A DNA stretch of 64,000 nucleotides from NCBI RefSeq assembly GCF_900105655.1, contig NZ_LT629787.1:2914001-2978000 (forward strand). The letters are read 5' to 3'. Every line of letters starts with the position of its first letter. Positions within the stretch are counted from its first letter, which is position 1. Source of the stretch: Halopseudomonas salegens. Its GTDB lineage: Bacteria > Pseudomonadota > Gammaproteobacteria > Pseudomonadales > Pseudomonadaceae. The notes under the pieces were generated by a model. It saw nothing but the letters and a program-made list of their open reading frames with translations. It was not told the DNA's origin and did not search any database. The translations under genes were made by a program, and so were the position numbers. Positions 52,891 through 60,581 of this stretch are shown in pieces.

Positions 52891-54236
52891 TATACCTGAG
52901 ACCCAAGAAATGTCCGCTCCCACGGGCTGATCTGCTGCATATAGCTGTCCAGCTCCATGCGTTTGGTGGCAAGAAAGCCGGCAACAAACTCCTCACCCAG
53001 CCAGTCGCGGGCAAAGCGACTGCGTTGCAGACGATGCAACGCCTGATGCAGGGTCACCGGCAGCAAAAGCTCATCGGCCGCAACAAATTCGCCGTGCACT
53101 TCAGCAGCCGGCAGGCATTCGTCTTCAATGCCCTGCAGGCCGGCAGCCAGGCTGGCGGCAATCGCCAGATAGGGATTGGCATCGGCGCCAGGCAAGCGAT
53201 TTTCCACCCGACGATCAACCGGACCGCTGTGCGGCACGCGCAACCCCGCCATGCGATTGTCAGTCGACCAGCACAGGCTGTTGGGCGAGGCATAAGGGCT
53301 GTAATAGCGCTGGTAACTGTTGACGTAGGGCGCCATCAGCGCCGTCAGATCGGCCAGCCAGGCCTGCTGGCCACCGATGTAATGCCGGAAGCTCAAGGTC
53401 GGCTCACCGCTCTGCGGGTCGGTGAAAATATTCTTGCCGGAACTGCGCGCGATGATGCTCTGGTGCACATGCATCGAGCTGCCCGGCATGTCGGCCAGCG
53501 GCTTGGCCATGCAGACCGCCTTGAGGCCGTGCTTGAGGGCCAGCTCGCCCAGCATGAACTTGAACAGGAAAGTCTGATCGGCCACCTGCAGGGCATCACC
53601 GTGCACAAAGTTCAATTCGAACTGACTCAGGCCCATTTCATTCATGAAGGTATCGCGCGGAATACCCAGCGCATCCATCGCGATTTTCAGCTCATCAAAA
53701 AAGGCCTGCAAACCATTGGCACTACCGACGCTAAAGGCAGAAATACCCGCTTCGCGCTGGCCACCAATACCCCGTGGCGCCAAAAAGCCCTGTTGCGGAT
53801 CGGATGCCGCATCAAACAGATAGAACTCCAGCTCGGTCGCTACCACCGGCTGCCAGCCACGCTCCGCGTAGCGATTCAGCACTGTTGCCAGCAATGCGCG
53901 CGATGACAGGCCACAGGCGCTGCCATCCAGCTCTTCCGGTTGGCAAATAACCAGCCCACGGGCCTCAGCCCAGGGCAAGCGATGAATCTGATTCGCTACC
54001 GGCTGCATCACCAGGTCGCCGTCATCATGGCCATAGAACTCGGGCTCGGGATAGCCACCCATGATGCACTGCAACAATACCCCGCGGGCCAGGTGCAGTC
54101 TTCGTCCTGCCACAAAGCCTTCCCGGGTCATCACCTTGCCCCGAGGCACACCATTCAGGTCAGCGGTGACGCAAGCAATATCGCTGACACCAGCCAGGCG
54201 CTGGGCAAGAGAAAGGCTGGATGGTGCAGAGGTCAT
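52890..54236 (-). CDS. Glutamine synthetase family protein (gamma-glutamylpolyamine synthetase-like)
   Basis: This 448-residue protein has the GS fold: a beta-grasp start (VTADLNGVPRGKVMTREGF), VVATELEFYLFD (metal Glu), PGSSMHVHQSI (ATP-side His) and the late GLRVPHSGPVDRRVENRLPG. It lacks the adenylylation-site region typical of GlnA. The sequence fits the PuuA/PauA type, which ligates glutamate to polyamines such as putrescine or spermidine for breakdown. The start at 54236 (MTSAPSSLSL) was chosen over two upstream Mets. It is divergent from the VOC lipoprotein gene. Confidence 0.85.
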   Translation of the reverse strand: MTSAPSSLSLAQRLAGVSDIACVTADLNGVPRGKVMTREGFVAGRRLHLARGVLLQCIMGGYPEPEFYGHDDGDLVMQPVANQIHRLPWAEARGLVICQPEELDGSACGLSSRALLATVLNRYAERGWQPVVATELEFYLFDAASDPQQGFLAPRGIGGQREAGISAFSVGSANGLQAFFDELKIAMDALGIPRDTFMNEMGLSQFELNFVHGDALQVADQTFLFKFMLGELALKHGLKAVCMAKPLADMPGSSMHVHQSIIARSSGKNIFTDPQSGEPTLSFRHYIGGQQAWLADLTALMAPYVNSYQRYYSPYASPNSLCWSTDNRMAGLRVPHSGPVDRRVENRLPGADANPYLAIAASLAAGLQGIEDECLPAAEVHGEFVAADELLLPVTLHQALHRLQRSRFARDWLGEEFVAGFLATKRMELDSYMQQISPWERTFLGSQV

Positions 54237-54352
54237 GGCAGGCTCGCTAACAGGGCTGGGCAACATTGGCAAGTCGACGATGATACCTGAACAGTGCCTG
54301 ATGTCGATGGCGGGCTGGACCTGCTGGCTGGAGTCGGCTAGCATTCACCTAC

Positions 54353-54368
54353 GAATGAACGTTCATTC
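54353..54368. promoter_or_regulatory. Perfect 16-bp palindromic operator candidate
   Basis: GAATGAACGTTCATTC is a perfect palindrome 26 bases before the VOC lipoprotein ATG, in the divergent gap with the glutamine-synthetase-like gene. Its form suits a TetR-type dimer. A related half-site lies before the other large lipoprotein gene at 16471. Confidence 0.55.
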
Positions 54369-54393
54369 AATAACAGCAAACAGGGATTCTCCG

Positions 54394-56076
54394 ATGCTAC
54401 GACACATCCTTCTCTCATCCGTCTTACTGCTGGGCGCCAGCATGCTCACCGCTTGCCTTGGCGGCAGTGGCGGGTCCAGCCAGCCCACTGCCGAGCCACC
54501 CACAGACAAGGCGCAGCCGCCACTGGTGTATCTTGCCAGTGCCGCCATTGGCGTCAGTGACCTTGAGGCATCCCTTGACCTGTATACCCAGGGTCTGGGC
54601 ATGCAAGAGGTTGAACGACTACAACGCAGTGATCGCACCGAAGTTATCCTGCGCTCGGCGGACCGTCGCGGGTCGCACCTGGTACTGATGGATTTTACCG
54701 ATGGCGTCGGTCGCAACGTCCAGCAGAACCCCGGGAAACTGGTGTTTTACGTCGCAGACATGGCCAGTTATCTGGCGGACTTTACCGCCCAGGGCGGCCG
54801 CATCACCCTGCCCCCGAGCGTGCAGCCGGATCTGGGTAATGTACTGGTTGGCTTCGGTCGCGATACCGACAACAACCTGATCGAGTTTGTCGGTGAACCC
54901 GACGCCGAGCATTCTTTTTTCGGCGCCTTCGGTATCGGCGTCAGTGATTTGCCGGCCGCCCGCGATTTTTATGTCGAGCAACTCGGTTTCGAGGAACAAC
55001 TGTTTCTCGAACTTCCCGGCTTATACGACGAATACGTTCTGCAGTCGCCAGTCCCCGGCGACTCGGCGTTGGTGCTGATGAACTGGACCAATGACGGTAA
55101 CCAGAATTACACCGACAACCCGGTCAAGCTGCAACTGGAGCTGGATGACCCGGTCACTGCGGCCGAACAGCTGCAGCAGCAGGATGTGACTGTCAGCCAG
55201 TTTCCGGCACCCAGCGGCGAACCGGACCTGAATCAGGCAGTGGTCGGCTATGCAGCGGATGCCGATGGCACCTCCCTTGAACTGCGCCAGGGCCTGCGTA
55301 GCTATCTCGCCGCCGGCGCTATAGGCGTGGCCGATCTGGACGCCGCTTTGCACTTCTATACCAACGCGCTGGATCTGCAGGAAGTAACCCGCCGGCAACG
55401 CGATAATCGTCTTGAGGTGGTCTTGCAAGCGGCTGAAGGGCGTGGTGGCGAGCTGGTGTTGATGGCGTTCACCGATGGCCAGCAACGCCAGTATGACCGC
55501 AACCCCGGCAAGCTGGTGTTCTACGTCAATGACCCGGATGCCATAGCCATGGACATTGTCGCCGCCGGAGGGCGCGTTACTCTGCCACCCGCCCTGCAGC
55601 CAGGCCTTGGTGCCGTGGTCGGTTTTGCCCGTGATCCGGATAATAATCTGGTGGAAATTGTCGGTAGCCCGGATGCATCTCCAGCCTATCTCAGCGCCTT
55701 CGGTATTGGCGTCAGTGACCTTGGCGCCGCAAGGGATTTCTATGTTGAGCAACTCGGTTTCCGGCAACAACTGTTCCTGCCCATCCCCGGCATGTACAAC
55801 GAATACATTCTGCAGGGCCAGGGCGGCGTGGCATTGGTGCTGATGAACTGGGTTGACGGTCAGCCACGCAACTACGCGGACAACCCGGTCAAGCTGGAAA
55901 TCCGCAGCATGGCACCAGCAGCCCAATTGCAAGCGATCAGTGACAGTGGCGAGCAGGTAATCCAGACACCCGAGCCAGATGCCAGCCGGGACGATGAAAA
56001 GGTTGCCTATGCACTGGATAGTGACGGTAGCCTGCTGGAAATCCTTCATGCTCCCTGGAGACAGGCAGCCGAATAG
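54394..56076 (+). CDS. Lipoprotein with four glyoxalase-like (VOC) domains
   Basis: This 560-residue exported protein has lipobox LTAC (acylated C21) and a Gly/Ser/Pro linker. Four VOC-fold units follow at about 46-170, 176-290, 304-425 and 433-550. Units 1 and 3 resemble each other (AIGVSDL/AIGVADL; NPGKLVFYV), as do 2 and 4 (FGIGVSDL; RDFYVEQLGF), so a two-unit block was duplicated. The usual first-strand metal His is absent, though the last-strand Glu (NNLIEFVG) is kept in units 1 and 3, so metal-dependent catalysis is doubtful. The function is unknown; binding of a hydrophobic or electrophilic ligand is possible. AGGG precedes the ATG; the longer open frame upstream is antisense to the neighbour. 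Confidence 0.82.
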   Translation: MLRHILLSSVLLLGASMLTACLGGSGGSSQPTAEPPTDKAQPPLVYLASAAIGVSDLEASLDLYTQGLGMQEVERLQRSDRTEVILRSADRRGSHLVLMDFTDGVGRNVQQNPGKLVFYVADMASYLADFTAQGGRITLPPSVQPDLGNVLVGFGRDTDNNLIEFVGEPDAEHSFFGAFGIGVSDLPAARDFYVEQLGFEEQLFLELPGLYDEYVLQSPVPGDSALVLMNWTNDGNQNYTDNPVKLQLELDDPVTAAEQLQQQDVTVSQFPAPSGEPDLNQAVVGYAADADGTSLELRQGLRSYLAAGAIGVADLDAALHFYTNALDLQEVTRRQRDNRLEVVLQAAEGRGGELVLMAFTDGQQRQYDRNPGKLVFYVNDPDAIAMDIVAAGGRVTLPPALQPGLGAVVGFARDPDNNLVEIVGSPDASPAYLSAFGIGVSDLGAARDFYVEQLGFRQQLFLPIPGMYNEYILQGQGGVALVLMNWVDGQPRNYADNPVKLEIRSMAPAAQLQAISDSGEQVIQTPEPDASRDDEKVAYALDSDGSLLEILHAPWRQAAE

Positions 56077-56086
56077 CTACCCGGAC

Positions 56087-56121
56087 ATAAACAAGCCGGC
56101 TATCAAAGCCGGCTTGTTTAT
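56087..56121. terminator. Bidirectional terminator
   Basis: ATAAACAAGCCGGCT (56087-56101) and AGCCGGCTTGTTTAT (56107-56121) form a perfect 15-bp stem with loop ATCAA between two convergent genes. The A/T-rich base of the stem supplies a T-rich end on both strands. Confidence 0.82.
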
Positions 56122-56126
56122 CAACC

Positions 56127-57365
56127 TCAGAAGCTCAGGGCTCGATCGCCCTGCTCGTCCCTGATCCGGGTCGGCAGACCCATATCGTTGAGCAGGTTGA
56201 TAAAGGGCTTGGGGTCCAGCTCTTCGATGTTGACCATCTTGTTTACATCCCACTCGCCCGTCGCGATCAGCAGTGCCGCAGCAACAGGCGGTACACCAGC
56301 CGTGTAGGAGATGCCCTGGCTGCCCACTTCGGCGTAGGCTTCGGCGTGGTCGGCAACGTTGTAGATGAACACTTCCTTGTCCTTGCCGTCTTTCTTGCCT
56401 TTGACCACATCGCCAATACAGGTCTTTCCGCTGTAGGTCGGCGCCAGCGAAGAGGGGTCCGGCAGTACTGCCTTGACCACCTTGAGCGGCACCACTTCCA
56501 GACCCTCAGCCGTAGTCACCGGCTGCTCGGACAGCAAACCCAGGTTTTTCAGCACGGTGAAGACGTTGATGTAATGCTCACCAAAGCCCATCCAGAAGCG
56601 AATGTTAGGGACATCCAGATTCTTCGACAGCGAATGCAGCTCATCATGCCCGGTCATGTAGCTGGTCTGGGCACCGACCACGGGCAGGTCATCGGTGCGT
56701 TTGACCTCGAACATGCTTTTGCTGACCCACTCACGGTTCTGCCAGGACCAGACGGTGCCGGTAAACTCGCGGAAATTGATTTCCGGGTCAAAGTTGGTGG
56801 CAAAGTAACGGCCGTGACTGCCCGCATTGATATCGATAATGTCGATATCGCTGACGCTGTCAAAATACTCGTTCACTGCGATAGCCGCGTAGGCGTTGAC
56901 CACGCCCGGATCAAAACCGGCGCCCAGAATGGCCGTAACGCCTTTCTCAGCACACAATTCCTTGCGTTTCCACTCGTAGTTGGCGTACCACGGCGGGGTT
57001 TCACAGATCTTTTCCGGCTCTTCGTGAATCGCTGTATCCATATAGGCAGCACCGGTTTCGATACAGGCCTGCAATACGGACATATTGATGAAAGCCGATC
57101 CGACATTGATGACGATCCGGGATTGGGTCTGCTCGATCAGGGCCTTGGTGGCCGCAATATCCAGCGCATCCAGTGCATGCGCCTGCAATTCCCCTGCAAC
57201 CTTGAGGCTGCCCTTTTCCTGCACGCTGTCGACGATCTGCTGACATTTCTCGACCGTACGTGAGGCGATATGGATATTTCCCAATATATCGTTATGCTGC
57301 GCACACTTGTGGGCAACCACTTGGGCAACACCCCCGGCACCAACAATCAGAACGTTTTTCTTCAT
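56127..57365 (-). CDS. Carboxynorspermidine (carboxyspermidine) dehydrogenase
   Basis: This 412-residue protein is of the saccharopine-dehydrogenase type. The NADPH motif VGAGGVAQ is at 8-15, and long conserved segments include INVGSAFINMSVLQACIETG, AILGAGFDPGVVNAYAA and DINAGSHG. The enzyme joins aspartate semialdehyde to putrescine (or diaminopropane) to give carboxyspermidine (carboxynorspermidine), replacing the SpeD/SpeE route. GAGGAAG before 57365 decides the start (MKKNVLIVGA). The decarboxylase gene lies 49 bases upstream in the same direction, making a two-gene pathway operon. Confidence 0.9.
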   Translation of the reverse strand: MKKNVLIVGAGGVAQVVAHKCAQHNDILGNIHIASRTVEKCQQIVDSVQEKGSLKVAGELQAHALDALDIAATKALIEQTQSRIVINVGSAFINMSVLQACIETGAAYMDTAIHEEPEKICETPPWYANYEWKRKELCAEKGVTAILGAGFDPGVVNAYAAIAVNEYFDSVSDIDIIDINAGSHGRYFATNFDPEINFREFTGTVWSWQNREWVSKSMFEVKRTDDLPVVGAQTSYMTGHDELHSLSKNLDVPNIRFWMGFGEHYINVFTVLKNLGLLSEQPVTTAEGLEVVPLKVVKAVLPDPSSLAPTYSGKTCIGDVVKGKKDGKDKEVFIYNVADHAEAYAEVGSQGISYTAGVPPVAAALLIATGEWDVNKMVNIEELDPKPFINLLNDMGLPTRIRDEQGDRALSF

Positions 57366-57414
57366 TGCTCTTCCTCGAAACGCCTCCTTCAAAGGCTTTG
57401 GTGGTTATCAAACC

Positions 57415-58509
57415 TCAAGAGAGGCTGCCAACAAAATCATCAAACCCGAACTCGCGCACCAGTTCAACCTCACCGTCCAGGCGCTTGACCGCTATGGAAG
57501 GCATTTGCACGCCATTGAACCAGTTCTTCTTCACCATGGTGTAACCGGCCGCATCGATGAACGACAGCCGATCACCAATCTGCAACGGCTGATCAAACCT
57601 GAACTCACCGAAAATATCACCTGCCAGGCAGGATTTGCCACAGACCATATACTCATGCGGCCCGTCGCAAGGGGCCATGCGCGCGGGCTGACGGTAGATC
57701 AGCAGATCGAGCATGTGGGCTTCGATCGAGCTGTCGACAATCGCCAGCTGCTTGCCGTTGAACAGGGTGTCCAGCACGGTGACTTGCAGTGAGCTGCTCA
57801 GGGTAATGGCTGCTTCGCCCGGTTCCAGGTACACCTGTACGCCGAAGCGTTCGGCAAAGGCCTTGAGTCGCGCGCAAAAGATGTCCAGCGGATAGCCTTC
57901 GCCGGTGAAGTGAATGCCGCCACCCAGGCTGACCCACTCGACCTTCTCCAGCAGTGCACCAAAGCGCTCTTCAATCTGGCTGAGCATGCGGTCGAACAGC
58001 TCGAAGTCGCTGTTCTCGCAATTGTTGTGAATCATGAAGCCGGAGATCTTGTCGATCACGCCCATGACCTTGTCCGCATCCCACTCGCCAAGGCGGCTGA
58101 ATGGCCGCGACGGATCGGCGATAATGAACTCGGAACTGGACACGCCGGGATTCAGACGCAGGCCACGCACGTGCTCACTCGACGCCTGCTCAAAGCGCTC
58201 AAGCTGGCTGATCGAATTGAAAATGATCTTGTCCGAGTGACCGAGCACCTCGGCAATCTCGTCGTCCGCGTAAGCCACACTGTAGGCATGAGTTTCACCG
58301 GGGAATTTGAGTTTGCCCAGTTTTACCTCGTTGAGCGACGACGAGGTAGTGCCATCCATATAACGGCTCATCAAACCGAACACCGACCAGGTGGCAAAGC
58401 ATTTCAGTGCCAGTAGCGCCTTGGCTCCAGAGTGTTCGCGCACATAGGCGATCCGCTCAAGGTTGCGAAGCAGCTTGCTTTCATCGATCAGATAATACGG
58501 CGTTTTGAT
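57415..58509 (-). CDS. nspC: Carboxynorspermidine decarboxylase
   Basis: This 364-residue PLP enzyme of the alanine-racemase-fold decarboxylase group has the PLP lysine K37 in LLALKCFATW. DGTTSSSLNEVKLGKL, GETHAYSVAY, WVSLGGGIHFTGEGYPL and YLEPGEAA are typical of NspC. It releases CO2 from carboxy(nor)spermidine to give (nor)spermidine. No ATG fits the family start; GTG at 58509, with AGAGGGG about 10 bases upstream, gives MIKTPYYLID, which aligns with known starts. It is the first gene of the operon with the dehydrogenase. Confidence 0.91.
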   Translation of the reverse strand: MKTPYYLIDESKLLRNLERIAYVREHSGAKALLALKCFATWSVFGLMSRYMDGTTSSSLNEVKLGKLKFPGETHAYSVAYADDEIAEVLGHSDKIIFNSISQLERFEQASSEHVRGLRLNPGVSSSEFIIADPSRPFSRLGEWDADKVMGVIDKISGFMIHNNCENSDFELFDRMLSQIEERFGALLEKVEWVSLGGGIHFTGEGYPLDIFCARLKAFAERFGVQVYLEPGEAAITLSSSLQVTVLDTLFNGKQLAIVDSSIEAHMLDLLIYRQPARMAPCDGPHEYMVCGKSCLAGDIFGEFRFDQPLQIGDRLSFIDAAGYTMVKKNWFNGVQMPSIAVKRLDGEVELVREFGFDDFVGSLS

Positions 58510-58573
58510 CACCAGGATAGTACCCCTCTGCCCATGACGAGGTTCCGGCACTGGCCGGATGAGAAAGCGCGCG

Positions 58574-58579
58574 ATTATA
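58574..58579 (-). promoter_or_regulatory. Probable -10 box of nspC
   Basis: On the minus strand this is a perfect TATAAT about 65 bases before the GTG start. The -35 region is weak (TCGAAG at 17 bases spacing). Confidence 0.42.
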
Positions 58580-58746
58580 AGGTATAGGGAGCGTCGCTTC
58601 GAGCAAAATCACGCATGTGACTTTGCATATGGTAGCAGTTCGGGCTTGGCAAATTGACTACGTTTGAATGACAAAGGGTGACCGTCCGCAACCCCGTCAC
58701 CCGGGCAGGCAGCGAGCGACCCTGATACCCGGGCAGAAAAATAGTA

Positions 58747-59358
58747 TCAATCCGGCAACCATGAACGCCGCATGTGTTGCAGAAAAAACGCTTTCTCTGC
58801 CGCCAGATCAAACAGGTCCGGGGCAAACAACCAGCTTTGGGTAATCCCCATCAGCTGGCTGTAGACCAACAAGGCCAAACGTCTTGGTGAGTCTGTCGCA
58901 GGCAGCATGGCCGCCTGCTGAGCCGCAACAAAGCTGTTACGCAAACCGTCGATAATTGTCAGGGTCAATCCACGCTCACGCTCGAGAGTCGGCACCATCT
59001 GCTCGGTCAACTCGGTCTTGTTCAACAAAATCTCGAAAGACTGGCGGAACCAGGCATCCTCAACCAGCAGGTCCAGCCAGCGGCAAATGAACTGCTCGAT
59101 CGCCTGCAGCGGTTGTGCATTGGCGACCTGCATTTCCGCCACCAGCTGTTCAAGCGGCTCCTGAGACACCGCCAATACGGCCTGATAAAGATCATCCTTG
59201 TTCTTGAAGTGCCAGTAGATCGGTCCGCGACTGTATCCTGCTTCAGCGGCGATCATGGCCAGGGTAGTATTCGAGTAGCCATTGCGACTGAACAGAGTCA
59301 GCGCGGCATCAATGACTTTCAAACGGGTTTTTTCGGCATCTTGCTTGCTGCGACGCAT
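58747..59358 (-). CDS. TetR/AcrR family repressor
   Basis: This 203-residue regulator has the AcrR-type opening MRRSKQDAEKTRLKVIDAAL and the helix-turn-helix TTLAMIAAEAGYSRGPIYWH at about 31-50. Its C-terminal domain resembles the AcrR ligand-binding domain. No efflux pump lies nearby. It is the third gene of a minus-strand run with glnT and the binding protein (gaps of 74 and 51 bases), so it may control its own operon through the palindrome at 61991-62012, whose ATACATGC arms recall the TACATACA arms of the AcrR operator. Confidence 0.88.
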   Translation of the reverse strand: MRRSKQDAEKTRLKVIDAALTLFSRNGYSNTTLAMIAAEAGYSRGPIYWHFKNKDDLYQAVLAVSQEPLEQLVAEMQVANAQPLQAIEQFICRWLDLLVEDAWFRQSFEILLNKTELTEQMVPTLERERGLTLTIIDGLRNSFVAAQQAAMLPATDSPRRLALLVYSQLMGITQSWLFAPDLFDLAAEKAFFLQHMRRSWLPD

Positions 59359-59409
59359 GGAGGCTTCCGTGAGCAGGCGCGGCGGGGCAGGCCCGCCGCG
59401 TCGTTGGTA

Positions 59410-60507
59410 TTACAGCTCGCCATCGGCCGCCATCTGCATGTAGCTGGGGTCGAAGCGCAGCTTGATGTTAGCACTGTCACCCAGGATGACGTCACCCGGA
59501 AAACTGATGCCGACAAAGTCTGCCGAGGGCGCACCATCACCCAGCAGGCCACGTTCAAAGGAGAACTGGCGTACATCTTCCATGGCCGTGACCGCCTCTT
59601 TGCTGGAGATAAAACTCACAGCATCAGCCGGCTCCCAGAACATTTTCATGCCATCCAGCTGCATTTCATAACCCGCCTGATCGGTACCGGACGCTTCACC
59701 CAGGAAGGCACGAATCTCGGCACCTTCTTCAGTGTCAGTGCCCATTATCGCCATCAGCTCGAACCAGGCACCCGTCAAGGCTTTGCCCAGTGCCGGGTTG
59801 GCCGCCAGAGTCTCGGTATTGACGATGGTCAGGTCCTTGATATGACCCGGAATATGCGAAGAATCAAACACCAGGTTGGCACCCGGCACACTCATCACAT
59901 CGGTCAGTTGCGGGTTCCAGGCCGCGACATTGCGCACACCGTCGGTATTGAAAGCGGCAACAATGTCAGCGTCACCGGTATTCACCACAGTTACGTCGCG
60001 CTCACTGAGACCGACGCTGTCCAGCGCCTGGGCCAACAGGTAATGCGATACTGACAGCTCAACCAGGTTGATCGACTGGCCCTTGAGGTCAGCGATATCG
60101 TCGCTGTCTTTCATCACCAGACCGTCATTGCCGTTGGAGTAGTCGCCAACGATCAGCGCCGTGGTATCCACACCGCCAGCAGCCGGAATCGACAGCGCAT
60201 CCATGCTGGTCGCCACCACACCATCAAACTGGCCAGCGGTGTACTGGTTGATGGACTCGATATAGTCGTTGATCTGTACAATCTCGACGTCAATATCATA
60301 TTTGTCCGCCCATTTTTCCATGATGCCGGACTCATCAATGTACTGCCAGGGCATCCAGCCCGCATAGATGCTCCAGGCAAGGCGGAAACTGTCACGCTCC
60401 TCGGCAGTGGCCGCCGCCGGAAGAATCATGGTACTGGCGGCAATGGTCAGCAAAGAACCGGTCAGCATTTGCTTGCAACGCTGGGTAAAGCGGGTTGATT
60501 TTTTCAT
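59410..60507 (-). CDS. ABC transporter substrate-binding protein (NitT/TauT, urea-associated type)
   Basis: This 365-residue periplasmic protein has a signal peptide of about 35 residues ending PAAATA. The mature part (FRLAWSIYAGWMPWQYI, VQINDYIESINQYTAGQFDG, ALIVGDYSNGNDGLV) matches the group often annotated as a urea or urea-carboxylase-linked binding protein. No permease or ATPase gene is adjacent, so its partners must be elsewhere or beyond the right edge. CAGGAG before 60507 supports the start. It is co-directional with glnT, 74 bases upstream. Confidence 0.85.
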   Translation of the reverse strand: MKKSTRFTQRCKQMLTGSLLTIAASTMILPAAATAEERDSFRLAWSIYAGWMPWQYIDESGIMEKWADKYDIDVEIVQINDYIESINQYTAGQFDGVVATSMDALSIPAAGGVDTTALIVGDYSNGNDGLVMKDSDDIADLKGQSINLVELSVSHYLLAQALDSVGLSERDVTVVNTGDADIVAAFNTDGVRNVAAWNPQLTDVMSVPGANLVFDSSHIPGHIKDLTIVNTETLAANPALGKALTGAWFELMAIMGTDTEEGAEIRAFLGEASGTDQAGYEMQLDGMKMFWEPADAVSFISSKEAVTAMEDVRQFSFERGLLGDGAPSADFVGISFPGDVILGDSANIKLRFDPSYMQMAADGEL

Positions 60508-60581
60508 CGTTAGACTCCTGAAGTTAATAACCGTTGGCAAAGTGACAGCAAGAGTCGCGCCACTTCACCCTTGACTCGCAT

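Noticed and set aside
54061..54393. Upstream extension of the VOC lipoprotein frame
   Set aside because: It would bury the lipoprotein signal in the middle of the protein, and it overlaps the divergent glutamine-synthetase-like gene.
58580..58592. 13-base match AGGTATAGGGAGC to the edge of the element at 52884-52896
   Set aside because: The match stops abruptly and no second inverted end follows. It may be chance or a remnant too short to call.
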